Assembly: GCA_004335835.1 (NCBI GenBank)
Contig: RWJK01001731.1
Coordinates: 218,551-282,550, forward strand
Direction of reading: 5' to 3'
Origin: Scenedesmus sp. ARA3
Taxonomy: Eukaryota > Chlorophyta > Chlorophyceae > Sphaeropleales > Scenedesmaceae
DNA length: 64,000 nt
The notes below the pieces were generated by a model. That model was not told the origin of the DNA. It worked only from the letters and a program-made list of their open reading frames with translations, and ran no database searches. Numbering within the stretch: the stretch's first letter is position 1; every line of letters starts with the position of its first letter. The position numbers and the translations under genes were made by a program. Below, piece after piece: positions 24,401 to 36,110 of this stretch.

Positions 24401-26372
24401 GTCGCATGCAACATCAGCCTGCTGATCTTCCGGCTTTAACCTCTTGACCTCTGCCCCTGGCCTTACTCAACACCCTGCATGCCGCTGCTGCTGCTGCTGC
24501 TGCCTGCCCACCTTGTCATCCGCCCCGCAGCTACGCCGCCTCCGACCCCGCCGTGGTGGGGCAGCTGCTGGAGCGCCATGCGTTTGAGAAGTTTGTGGAG
24601 AGCATCAGCAAGGTGGCGGAGCTGCACGGCGACATCCCGGCCGTGTCGCTGGTGGAGATGTATGCGGCGCTCATGCGCTTCACTGAGGGCGTGCACCCAG
24701 ACAAGCTGGAGAACGTGAACCGCGTGCTGGGCGCGTGCCAGCGCGGCCTGGCCGGCAAGTGAGTGGCGCGGCAGCAGCAGCAGTGTCCAAGGAGTGCACG
24801 CATCTGCTGGGGCTGCGGGCTTGACAGCTGCCTCACCTGCACCTGTGCATCATTGCGACGCACAGAGTTAGTCTCAAGGTGTATATGTCACCAACCGCAT
24901 CGGGCGGTCTGTGAGCCGTCACAGCGTGCCTTCCTGGCCCACCTCAATGAGTAATGCTGGCCTCACTGCTCCGCCTGCAGGGGCCTGGGCGGTGACTCCA
25001 AGGCTGAGAAGCAGCTGGTGGCGCTGCTGAGCATGCCGCTAGGCAGCCGCGATGCTGTCACGGTGCTGTCACTGGACCAGTACCCGCCGCTGATGGGGCT
25101 GCTGTCACGCCGCACACACAAGGACATGGCCCTCAAGGTGGTGACCACCAGCCTGGCGCAGGTGAGGCCTCGTGGTTGGGATTGTTTGCTTTACACATAG
25201 TTTCAGTGTCACAGGGGAGGCAGCAGCAGTGCCTGCTGATGCAAGATGGAGAATGCGAAGATCAGGCAGTCCCTGTGCAGCTGATGCGTCTGCATGCGAG
25301 CTGCGCGCAGCCTGCACCGGCAAGATGTGCTTCCGCCTCGAGCTCAGGCCGCGCTTGGCAGCACTACATACAGCGTCGGTTGCACAATCTGGTCGCTGCT
25401 GACCGTGTGCTGTGCCTGTGTGTGTGCTGTGGCTGCAGGGCACGTGTGTGAGCAGCCTGGAGAGCGTTGGGATGCTGTTCAAGTTCATCGCGCCGCTGGT
25501 GCAGGAGGGGGAGGACGATGATGACATGGATGAGGAGGTGAGAGGGGCAGCAGGGAGACATTCGACCTGGCTACGCAGTTTGACTGCCACTTTCAATCCA
25601 TTCAAAGCCTTGCAGGAAAGGCGGTGAAGTTAAGGGTATGGAGTGGCTTTTGTATCTGGCAGCTGTGTGCACGCCGCAGCAGCTGCAGAAAAAGGCAATG
25701 CATCGCTCGTAGCATGCACCAGCTCTGCAAAGGATGCTCGAACTCAGAAGCAAGACACCTGCGTACGTACTGTTTCGTCGTATCCTCTGTAGTAACTTTG
25801 CCTGCTGACATGCCAATGCCGACATGCTCCGCCTGCTGCGCCGCGCTTCTGGCTTGCACCCTACTCGCAGGACATTGAGGAGGAGCAGGTCATGGTGGCG
25901 CGCATGCTGCACCAGCTCACCGCGCCCACGCCTGGCCTGCAGTTTGCCATCCTGCGCGCCGCACGGTCACACCTGGAGCTGGGCGGCCCCGCGCGCCTGA
26001 AGCACACCTACCCCGCGCTCGCCTTTTGCGGACTCAAGGCCCTGCGACGGCTCAACGCGGCACAGCAGCAGCAGCAATCTGGCGCAGCAGCAGACGCAGA
26101 TGCGAATGCTTACGCAAACGGCGCCGAGAAAGATGCTGAGCGCGCGGCGCCAGCAGCGGCGCCAGCAGCAGCAGCAGCAGCGGCAGCCGATGCTGCCGGC
26201 GATGCTGTTGACGCTGAGTCAGCGCTGCAGTGGCTGCTTGACGTGGCGCTGCAGCTGGCGGAGGTGCCCGCGCCCATGCAGGCGCTGCGGCTGCTGCTGG
26301 TGTGTGCGCACGTGGCGAGTGAGGAGGCGGGGCTGGAGATGCTGGCCTATGAGTTCTTTGAGCAGGTGTGGC

Positions 26373-26416
<44 letters not shown>

Positions 26417-27259
26417 ACGTGACTGGCAGCTCAACTTGCAAAATAGGCGGGGGTGCTGGTCTGCGTTGCCACCTGGGCTACATGAGGCCCCCTTGCAACG
26501 CCTTGCTGCTGGCTGCTGGCTCCCGCCCAGCTCCAACCCATTACTCTTATTGGTTGCCTTCATTGACATAGCTAAAGATATAGATGCTGACACCGCTACT
26601 GCTGCTGCTGCTGCGCTGCGCCCCGAATGCATGTGCAGGCCTTCACGCTGTACGAAGAGTCTGTGGCTGACTCGCGGCACAAGGTCACCGCGCTGCAGGC
26701 CATCGTGGGTACGCTGCACCGCTGCTACGTGTTCAGCGCAGACAACCGCGACGCGCTCACGCAGTCCGTCACCAGCTACGCAGCCAAACTGCTGAAGCGC
26801 GCCGACCAGTGCCGCGCCGCATGCGCTGCCTCGCACCTGGCATGGCAGGAGCCGCCTGCTGCAGCGGCTGAGGGCGAGGCTGCTGCTGCTGCAGTGCCAG
26901 GGCGGCAGCCGCCTGTGCGGGACGCGCAGAAGGTCATGGCAGGGCTCAAGCGCGCACTCAAGGTGGTGGCGGCTGCGAAGCAGCAGCGTGCGGCTACAGC
27001 GCGTGGCGGCAAGGGCGGCGCGCAGCACCTGCCGCTGTACGTGGAGATTGTGAACCACTACTTGTATTACCTGGCGCGTGGCGTGGAGTCGATGAGCGTT
27101 GGCGTGGTGCAGCAGCTGCTGGAGCTGGTTGGCAGCGAGCTGTCGCAGTACGATGCTGATCTGGATGCTGAGACGCGCAGCTACTGGCAGGCCACGCAGC
27201 GGCACATACAGTGCCTGAAGGCAGCAGACCCTGACAAGTATGCAGGCCTCAACGCATGA
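21467..27259 (+). CDS. VPS35: Retromer core subunit VPS35
   Basis: Eleven exons join in phase: 21467-21553, 22019-22150, 22439-22527, 22873-23197, 23520-23615, 23981-24156, 24531-24758, 24981-25161, 25439-25537, 25871-26365 and 26639-27259, giving about 842 residues (the family is usually about 790). Vps35 is the alpha-solenoid scaffold of the endosomal cargo-recognition complex with Vps26 and Vps29. Family marks are [20 protein letters not shown] in exon 2 and PRLYL at residues 101-105, the conserved motif needed for Vps26 binding, which is split across the exon 3/4 junction and restored by splicing. Exon 5 has the [14 protein letters not shown] stretch and exon 11 the [13 protein letters not shown] stretch of the C-terminal half that contacts Vps29. 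Extra length comes from Ala/Gln-rich insertions in exons 10 and 11. The gene looks intact. Confidence 0.95.
26373..26415 (+). repeat. (GGCT)n tetranucleotide array in a VPS35 intron
   Basis: About 10.75 uninterrupted GGCT copies begin 8 bp after the donor of VPS35 intron 10 (CAG|GTGTGG at 26366). If the intron were retained, translation would give a Leu-Ala-Gly-Trp repeat and stop at 26420. Confidence 0.95.
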
Positions 27260-28357
27260 TTGGTATGTGTGTGCTGAGAGCCTGGCTGGTTGTGAGGAGG
27301 CTGATTGGCTAGAGCTGCTGCACGGGGGCTGCTCTCCCGCTGTCACCTGCTGCAGGTAATCGTTACAGCATGCTGCGCAGCCGCCCGGGATGGGTTATGC
27401 AAACTGTAGTGGCTGCAGAAGGCACGGTGGTGTTAGCACGGTATCCCAGGTTGCACTGGATGGTAAGGCTGCTTTGGTTTCTGCCAGATGGCGTGGAACC
27501 CAGCTAGGCTTGCTGGATCCTTCAAACCTGCAGCCCGGTGTGTGTGATGCCATGCCGCTGCCCATGATCACCTGTTTGGTGCCCGTGTAGCCCTAGTCAA
27601 AGCGCAAATTAACCAAATTGTCAGTACGATGCTTGCCTTCGAGCTCGGAGTAGGGAACACCCAAAACCATGGCCGTGCACCTCCCCATCAGGAGTGAACG
27701 TCGACCAGCCATGCTAGAGACCGATGGTGTGGGATATACAGCTTAAGTTTGAGTACTACAGTCGGTTTCAGAGGGTTTCCGCTGAACTGGTGGACAACCC
27801 GTGTGCCTTTGCCTCAGGGCTCCCCTAATCGCGCTGGCAGCTGAACAATTGTTTTAAGAAACAAGGGAGTTTGCTGTTTAAATTAGTTGATCGTCCCCGT
27901 ATCAGGCTTTGCACGCTCGGCCTCAGTGGGAGCTGGAGCCCACAGCGTGGCGGTGAGAAGCTGCAGCTGCGCCTTTCATCTTGCTGTGGGTTGATCGCCA
28001 GGGTATTTGAGGGTGCAGCCTGCCTAGCTAGCCTCGCGTCATCTCAGTTGAACAGTTTGCTTGTACACTTCCCCAGGCTGGTCAGTCGCGACAGCACTTG
28101 ATGCAGATGCTCAACTTATATGAAGTTTGGTGCGCTGAAGGTGCTGCTGCTCTCTGGCTGGGTCGAATCAAGGTCTTGAAGTCTGCCAGGTCGAGCCCCT
28201 CGCCATGCAGGCTGCTAGTACTGCGGCCAGCCATTGTAAACAAGTGACAACTGTGTTGTTGGCTGCCTGCTCAAGTATCTGGGGCTTCACGCGCATGATC
28301 GCCTTCTGACCTGTCGCTGTCTCTTGCTGCTGCTTGCCAGGCGGATCTGTGCTCCCT
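27260..28357 (+). other. Intergenic gap, no supported gene
   Basis: This 1.1 kb lies between VPS35 and the next plus-strand gene. From about 27600 to 27900 the usual CAG/CTG texture disappears and the sequence looks neutral, with no phased exons. The stretch CTTGCCAG at 28334-28341 could be a splice acceptor, so the next gene may have a 5' UTR intron. Confidence 0.4.
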
Positions 28358-31300
28358 ATGGATGACACCGTCGCTATGCAAGATACCAGTAACCGTGTTG
28401 TCGATGCGTGTGCTCTTAGCATGAATGCGGTCAGTGCAGACCCTGCTGCTGGTGGTGGCAGCAGCACCACAGCTAGCGGTGACAGTTCTCTGCTGGCTCA
28501 AAAGCTGGCAGCTGTGGGCGCAGCAGCAAGTTCTCAGCCCTCTACACCCCAGCAGCAGTTACAACAGCAGGTGGGTGTTGTGCAGCTAGTGGATACATAG
28601 CATGCCATACATTTGTCTCTGCACCACAGCCACTGCTTGTGCACTGATGCATGCAGCTGTCTTGCTGCGTGCAGCTGTCTTGCTACGTGCAGCCTTGTGA
28701 GCTTGTGAGACGACAGCAGGGTGACGTCGCAGCGGCTGGCTTAGTCACAAGGCCTGCCTGTGCTGGTGCTGTGGTGTGGGCGATTGGCACAGTCCTGCCT
28801 GTCAGCCACGCAAGTTGCATCTCTAGTGGCGCTGGCCTCACCGCCTCGGCCGCTGCTCTGCTGCTGCTGCTGCTGCTGCTGCTGCAGGGTGCTGCTGCCG
28901 GTGATGCCTGCAGCGTGACCAGTGAGGGCAGCCAGGAGGGCGGCAGGCAGGCGGCAGGCCTGCGGCTGGGCCCAGGTGGCGGTGATGTGGATGCAGCCAA
29001 GCAGGCTGCCATGTCAGCGCTAGCTGGCCTGGGCCTGACCACCACCAAGGCAAACCTGGATGCCTCAAAGGCAGCAGCAGCAACAGCACGCGCCAACGGG
29101 GAAGTCCCCACACACCAGCGCAAGTCCAACCTGCGCAGCGTCAGCTGCAGGCAGCTCGGCAGCAGCAGCAGCAGCGCCGCAGCTGCTGGCGTCCCTCTAG
29201 CCGGCAAGTCGGTTGCGTTTGACACCAAGACAGTGGCGTTCGATGATGCAGCAAAGCGGGCTGCAGCAGATGGCAGGCCTGCACCGGGGCAGTGGCGCGG
29301 CCCCTCAACACTAGTGGACGGCCAGCAGCACAGGATCAACCGGGCGCCAGCTTCCCGCTGCATCAGCTTGCCGCACATCATGCAGGGCCGCCAAGGCATG
29401 GCCAACCGCCTGGCAGCGTCATACGCGCAGGATGCAGCGCTGCAGCAGCAGCTGCAGATGCTCAACGGCAGCAGCGGCATGGCCCAGCCGTATGCGGCCA
29501 TGAGTCAGCAGCTGCACCAGGTGGGCCTTGGGCGCCCCGCAGACACGCTGACGCTGTATCAGCTGCAGCACCAGGGCATCAGCGCACCTGCGCCGCAGAC
29601 GCTGCTGACGCAGCGCAGCTTTGCAGGCGCGCCTGGGCTGGCTGTGGACGGCAGCGGGCTCATTGTGCAGCAGCAGCCGCAGCTGCAGCCGCTGCAGCCC
29701 CAGCAGGCGCACCTCACGGCTGGCGGCTGGGTGCCAGCAGCAGCAGCAGGCGGGCAGCCCGGCGGGCTTACCCGCTGGGGCTCTGGCCAGATGCAGCTGC
29801 AGCAAGCCGGCGGCGGAGGGCTGACACAGGCGCAGGCGGTGACAGCGAATGCGCAGCTGCTGGCTCAGCTGCAGGTCAGCTCTCAAGCGCAGCAGGGTGG
29901 TGATGGCCTCTGGATGGCTGCGCCAGCCTCTGGGGGGCTGCAGATGGCAGGCAGCCACGCGCAGGGCGTGATGATGCAGCCGCAGGCAGCAGCAGTGTCA
30001 GCAGGCATGAACATGGGGGGCATCCCTGGCCTGCAGTCGCAGCAGCAGCTGATGGCCTCGCAGCTGCAAGCAGCAGCCGGCGCTGCGGGCGGCATGGTGG
30101 CGCCAGCAGCAGGCCAGGCAGCAGTAGGCGGGCCCCTGAACGGCCACAGCCTGCTGGAGCAGTACCAGAGCGTGTCGTGGAGTGTGCTGGCGGCAGCGCA
30201 GGGCGAGGCAGCGCTGCGCGACCAGCTGCTGACGGAGCTGGTGCTGCTGCTGACGATGCTGCACACGCTGAGCAACACGCTGAAGGGCAGCATGGCGCCG
30301 GGCGATGCGCTGAGTGATTTTAGCTACCTGGCAGCTGCTGCGCGGCGCCACATGGCCACGTTTGCGCGGCTGAGCCAGGCGGGCAACATTGCGGTGCAGC
30401 TGCTGGCGCTGGTGACGCCGCTGGCACTGAAGCACCTCAACAGCGCAGGTGCGCACCTGCCTGTACGCCTGTGTTCTCTTCTGTCTTTGGGTGAATCTGC
30501 CTGAGTGTTGCGAAGCAAACGCGGCATTTGTGATGCAGCTGCAGCTAAAGGCTTAGCCATGGAGTTGCTTGCAGATGTAGCGGGTCGGCACCCTGGCATG
30601 TCCCTACTGATCCTGCGCTGCCGAGCATGGGCTGCCTGCTGCAGCAACACACTTGCAAATGCGTCTGCCGGTCTGTCCCTGACGACCCTTTGAGCCTTGC
30701 TGTTTCTTGTTCAAAGTATTTTTCCTTAGCATCCCTTTTGCTCATTGTTTATTGTTGTTGCTGCACTGCAGAGCTGCTGGAGGCGGCCTTCCTGGTGCTG
30801 GACACGCTGGCGCTGGCCAACCGCGACGTGGCAGCAACAGTCACCACGCAGCGCCTGACCGCAGCCGCCTCCCTGGGCCTGGCGCTGCCTGTGGACCAGC
30901 TGCTGCAGCAGCAGACCCTGGGGCTGCACTGGATCACCAACCTGGCCAATGCGGTCAGCAGGAACAAGGCGGTGCTGGAGAGCATGGCGGCAGACGGCGG
31001 CGCGGCGGCCGGCGGCGCGGTGGTGGGGTCTGCAGGGCTGGTGCAGGGTGGCGGCATGAGGTGAGCGTTGTTGCAGATGAGTGCAGCCGTGTCAACGCCG
31101 AGGCAGTGCAGAGCTGCACGTCACCAGCATGCGCCTCCTGATCATCGCTGGGGGCGGCAGGACTGGCCACGCCGGCTGATGAGGATGCGAGAGCTTGCAG
31201 GAGTACTGGCTGACGAGCGAGCAACACTTGAGTTAGTTTCCTGTGGTTCCTGCAGCTGCCGTGCCTGCTGGCAGCTGTTGCGGCTGTGTATGCTGTGCCT

Positions 31301-31924
31301 GACGTGACGGCTGTGTCTGCTGTGCCTGCTGCTGTTTGCGGCTGCAGTGCTGGCGGCATGCTGGCTGGAGGGCTGAGCATGGCAGCCGTCTCCCAGCCCA
31401 TGATGATGGCGGGCCAGGCGGGCGCCACTGCTGCCGTCAACACCACGATCAGCCCCACACGCAAGACGCCCCTGGCAACCTACTTTGAGGAGGCGCCTGG
31501 CGCTGCAGTGGCTGCAGGCTTGAGGGCAGTGGGGGCCGGCCTCGCGCCGGGTGCAGCAGCAGTCGCAAACGGCGTGCGGCTGGGTGCTGGCACGCCACCC
31601 GGCACGCGCATCGGGGACCCCTTGATGGGTGAGGCGCTGCCAGGCATGCACCTGGCAGGGCCGGCAGCAGCAGCAGCGCCGGGCAGCGGCCTCATGTCGG
31701 ATGCTGCCCCGGGGCATCTTGCGCTGGGTGAGCTTGAGAAAATGACAGCAGCAGGGTTGAGCCTTGGGGCAGGGCCTGTGCAGGCAGGGCCTGGCAGCCA
31801 TGGCACCTACTCGCCACTGGGTGGTGGGCTGTCGCTGTTTGGGGACTCTACGCTGCTGGGGACGGGTGCTCCTGGCAGCAGCGGGCCTAGCAGCACGGGC
31901 GCGAGCAGCCTGGTTGGCGTGTGA
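28358..31924 (+). CDS. Unrecognised Q/A/G-rich protein, four exons
   Basis: Exons 28358-28570, 28888-30448, 30772-31060 and 31348-31924 join in phase (donors CAG|GTGGGT, GCAG|GTGCGC and GAG|GTGAGC), giving about 879 residues. I do not recognise the family. Residues about 70-440 are low complexity, rich in Gln, Ala, Gly and Met. A more ordered, Leu-rich helical region spans the end of exon 2 and exon 3 (about 520-680), with repeated helices around YQSVSWSVLAAAQGE, LLLTMLHTLSNTL and LLEAAFLVLDTLALA. The C-terminal exon is Gly/Ala/Pro-rich. This pattern, a long disordered arm plus one helical domain, fits RNA-granule or transcription-cofactor proteins, but that is inference. The start is the first ATG in the frame. 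Confidence 0.75.
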
Positions 31925-34900
31925 TGAGGGCAGTGTTGGTGCTGCTCGTGCTAGCTGGTACGCAGTCATGTGCTTGGTTGGTTAGCTGCTTGCAGGAAAA
32001 GGCAGTGGCGAGTACTGGGGCGCGCACCACGCAGTGGGTTGCTGATGCAAGCATCGCCGCAGGCCAAGTATCCAGGAGAAGTTTAGCAACATGTGTTGTT
32101 GGATGGGTGGGCTGTGCTTGTTTGCTCCGAGCGCAGGGGCCGGCGTGGCAAGGGGTGTGGAGTCTGGGCGCCTTCGGCGTCGTCAGTGCAACAGCTGGCA
32201 CGTAGTTTCGTGGCATTTGCTTGTGTTTTGCTTGTGTTGTGCGGGCGTGTGTTGTGTGGACATGGGGCTCAAGTTCAAGCAAAGGGGACATGTATCTCGT
32301 ATGCCGGTAGCAGGCTGCAGATGGCCGTCTGCGCATGGCAGTGTGGGCCGCAATTGTTGGTGTGTTGCGCATATGCTTCAGCCGGTGGGGTGGGTTTCGC
32401 GTGACCATCACTCCTGGTATCATCAGGTGGCTGCGCGGGGAATGCGGGTATGGCTGCGTCACTGGCTTCATGGTGCATGGCTGGTCACCTGTCATGTGTA
32501 GGGTCGTGTATGTGTTTGTTGCAGATGCAGCAGGTGTTTATCGGGCACCATACCTCCTGTTACAGAGATGCGGCGTTGCCATTTCGAAGCAACGCTGCTG
32601 CCACCATATTGGTCGAATGAGCCATGCTGAGCTTGCAGCAGCGCGCTGCTCACCCTGCCTGTCCCTCAGCATCATATGCGCTGGCAGCAACTCCGCTGAT
32701 GGCTGTTGGGCATGGCGCATGCCATCATGCCTGCTGCGTCGGCAGGTGTCAGTCAACATAGGTGTCATCCGCAGCTGCTGAACTGTATGCATGCTGGGTG
32801 TTGGGTGCACGCGTCTAGTCTGAGGGTGCTGTTGCCTTGATGATAGGGCCAGCAATGCCCCCAAGGGCGTGGCCAGCAAGCAGTGCAAGCATGCAGTGCA
32901 CATGTGCCTCAGTGCCCCGTTCTTCTTCTTGAGTTATGCAAGCGTGCAGCTGCGTAGTATTTATGCGATGTTTGCCAGGGGCAGTGGCGCAGCACAGGTG
33001 GCTGCTGTTGAGCACAATGGATTGTGGGTTGGCTTTTGCACCTGCTGAAGTGTGTGCGTGCCACAGTGTTATTGGTGGGGCTGTGCAACCCTTTCTGATT
33101 GTGCTTGTAGCACACACAGCTGCTGTAGCTGCTGCTGCTGCTGCTGCTGCTTTCTTTGTGGGAGTTTGAGCAAGCGTGCAGCGCTCAAGCAGGGCGGCTT
33201 GAATTTGGCAGCAGCAACGCATGCCCTGTCTTGGTCTGGTTCTTTTTACATTGATTTAGATTGGGTTCCTTCCGTTTGCGAAGGAGGAGCAGCAGGCAGT
33301 CTTGTCGTCTGCTGCGTAGCTGAGCTTTTTACATTGCATCCTGGATCACAACAGCACCACGACATGCGGTGTGCTTGTTGGCAGGGCCGGCAACAGCAGG
33401 TTGGCGTTCAGTGGTGGGCTGTGGCCTGGAGGCACACACCCTGATGCATGCATCCTGCGGTGGCTTATCTCTTTTCATGCATCCTGTTGTATACTCTCCA
33501 AAGCTCCATGGTTGCAGGGCAGGCCTCTCGGGTAGCGTATGGCTGCCCAGGCTGCCCTGTGCACACACCACACAACACACATGCAATGAGCGGCCGTCGC
33601 CCTTTCCTGCTTTTCCCGTTCCTGCAGCCAGTTGCTGCTTCCTGCAGCACGTTGGTTGCTCTTCACTAGCTCGAGATCTGCCTTTCATACTCAAAGGGCC
33701 GCAGTTTGGTGTATGTCTGCTGTGGCAGCTGGCAGGCCTCGATCAGGCACACCCTCATCCGGCACACTCTGAGCAGGTGCCCCGCCTAGGGGCTGGACTG
33801 GGGCGCGTGCTGGTGATGCAGCCTGCTCGTCACCGATCGTCACATTTTGTGCGCACCCCTGCCTGTGCATAGCAGCTGCATAGCAGCTGCGCTTGTGAGT
33901 TGATGCACAGGTTCTTTGTCCTTTGGTAGCGAATCGCTTACATGCTAGAAAGGCAGGCCGGGCGTGTGTGGCTGGCGATACGCTGCTGCATGCGTGGTTC
34001 ATGGCTTGGGGTTCAGTGGTGCGGTGGCGCAGGCTGCGGGGTCGAAACTTGCTGCAAGGCATTGCTGCAGCAGCTGTCTTGCCTCTTGTCGCTTGTCTGG
34101 CACGTGGCGTGCCGCTCAAGGCCGCGGCAGGTGGCTTGTTGCTGTGTGTCTGCTGGGCAGGGCAGGGTCTGCAAGGCTCTTGGCAGCCTGCATGGAACCT
34201 CCGGCATGTGCCCGTATCTTCTTGTTCAACATGGAATGCAAAGGTTGACTTGTTGGGAATGACAATGGCATGCAGTGCAAACAGGCAAGCTCGGCTGCAG
34301 CCAGGCATGCACGTGATGATGATTGTTTGTTTGTTTATAGGTTGTCGCATGTTGCAGGAAAGCAGTGCACGTGCTCAGCCCCTCACTTGTCCCCTCATCA
34401 GCGCCTCCTGCTTCTGCTTGTGTGTTGGGTGTGGCTTGCGCCGCCTCCAAAAACGGGCTGTGTTATGCATTGTGCAGCCAGTCACCCCTATCTCTGACAA
34501 AGCAGCAGGCGCCTACCTTGTTCATTCGCTTTGTGCAGCGCTGTTGGGTAGCTCAGTTCAGTTGTCGTGTATGTAGCAGTGCCTGCATTGCTGTAGGTCC
34601 TACCGCAATAACACACCTCCTGCAGTGGTGCATATAACTTGAAGTGCACGCTTGCGATGTGCCAGCATCAGTCCATTCATGGTGCATATTCAACCCCATG
34701 TATGCTCTGCCGCTGCTTAAGCCAGCTGCTGCAGCAGAGGTAGGGCACGTGAGTTGTTGGTGTGCAGCGTTTTGGCCCATGCCTTTCAAATGGTGTGCTG
34801 TGACTGCCTGGAGCTGGGTATGGATGGCACCTTTGCTCTGCGCACACAGGCGTCCACAGGCAGTGCAGTTTGCTAGTCAGTGGCGCCAAGCTGCAGTGCA

Positions 34901-35863
34901 GGTTGCGGGTACGCACTTTCCTTTCGTTGAGATCCTCTGTAGGGCTTTTGGACGTATGAGTTTTTTTGTGGGTTTTTCAAGCTATCTGTTGCCATTGCTC
35001 GATAAAAGAGTGATGTTCTGCATTGTGACAGTGTCATTGGGTGGTTGTGGTTCTGTCGTATCAAAGTGAGGGGGTGCGTCATATGATGTCACAATGGGTA
35101 ACATCCATGGACAACCTGCTGTCAGAATGCTTTGTCGTGACATGCAGCTCGACATATGGACCACTGCACGTTGACTTCGTCAATGTTCTTCTTACAAGAA
35201 GATGCTCATTCTGATGCCATTGTGCTGTAAGCACACACGCGCAGGACACTAACAATTATAACAAGTCAGCTTGCCTTTGGTGGATTCCGTAAGCATATGC
35301 AATGGCAACACCCAAGGGTGCTACCCTGCTGTCCAACAGGAGAGCAACATCAACACGACCGCTGCTGTTTCTGCCGCTGGCTGAGGACGTATGCTCAAGG
35401 TGCGCAGTAGCTGCTGCCATTCACAACCAGGCGTGCTGTAAGCCACCAGTACAAGGCAGGGCACGAAGCAAGTATTTCCAGCCTCGCCTGCAGCCAAACA
35501 CAACTGAAAGACACCGGTGCGCAGTTATGCTTTTACCATGCTTAGTATCGTCCTATTTACACCGTTCACGACGCCCAGGAGTGAAAGCAGTGCACAATGC
35601 CGTCAGCATGCTTGCACACTCTGCACATGCTGTGTCTGCTGCTTACCATACGCTAGTCGACTGTGGTCTGCAGCAGCACCGACCATCACAGATCACGTCC
35701 GCAGCGCAGCGCAGCATGCTGCATGCGACCACTGCTTGCAGGACGCGCTGCACAGCTGCTGCAGCTCCTTCTGCGTTGCCACGCGCTGCCAGCCGTGTCG
35801 CCGCACCCCCAGCAGCAGCTGCAAGGCAACTGTACCAGCAGCTGTAGCTTGCTAGCCAGCCAG
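31925..35863. other. Long stretch without supported genes
   Basis: This 3.9 kb lies between convergent genes (plus gene ending at 31924, minus gene ending at 35864). The plus strand is markedly T/G-rich from about 32000 to 34900. Open frames of up to about 220 codons occur on both strands, but they overlap one another, have no conserved motifs and do not phase through splice sites. A long 3' UTR, a non-coding transcript or decayed repeat DNA are all possible. Confidence 0.4.
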
Positions 35864-36052
35864 CTACTGTGAGAGCGAGCGCATGAAGCGCTGCATGCTG
35901 GCCATGGTTGAGCCGATGCTGCCCAGCAGGCCCTGCTGCTGCGGCTGGCCCTCGCCGCCTGCCGCTGCGCCCGGGTTGAGCGCCTGCATGATGATCTCAT
36001 CCAGCGCCTCGCCGGCTGGCCGGTTGGGCTGCTCCTTCACCATGCGGTACCT

Positions 36053-36110
<58 letters not shown>

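Noticed and set aside
26219..27346. Long minus-strand open frame (375 codons) over VPS35
   Set aside because: It is the antisense shadow of VPS35 exons 10 and 11 in GC-rich, codon-biased sequence. Its protein is compositional (His/Arg/Gln/Cys-rich) with no motif, and it crosses a phased intron.
27604..27880. Compositionally plain stretch considered as snRNA or 5S rRNA
   Set aside because: No match to the conserved cores of U1-U6, U3 or 5S that I know. It is left as intergenic.
28160..28205. B-box-like GGTCGAGCCCC suggesting a tRNA gene
   Set aside because: I could not draw an acceptor stem or anticodon arm at the right spacing, and the A-box is poor.
28683..29501. Minus-strand open frame of 272 codons
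   Set aside because: It is antisense to the Q/A-rich exon of the 28358 gene. Its Ser/Ala/Cys/Arg-rich content is what reversed GCA/CAG codons give.
33923..34576. Plus-strand open frame of 217 codons in the 3.9-kb gap, with overlapping minus-strand frame of 219 codons
   Set aside because: Two overlapping frames in opposite directions, no conserved blocks, no phased exons and a composition unlike neighbouring exons.
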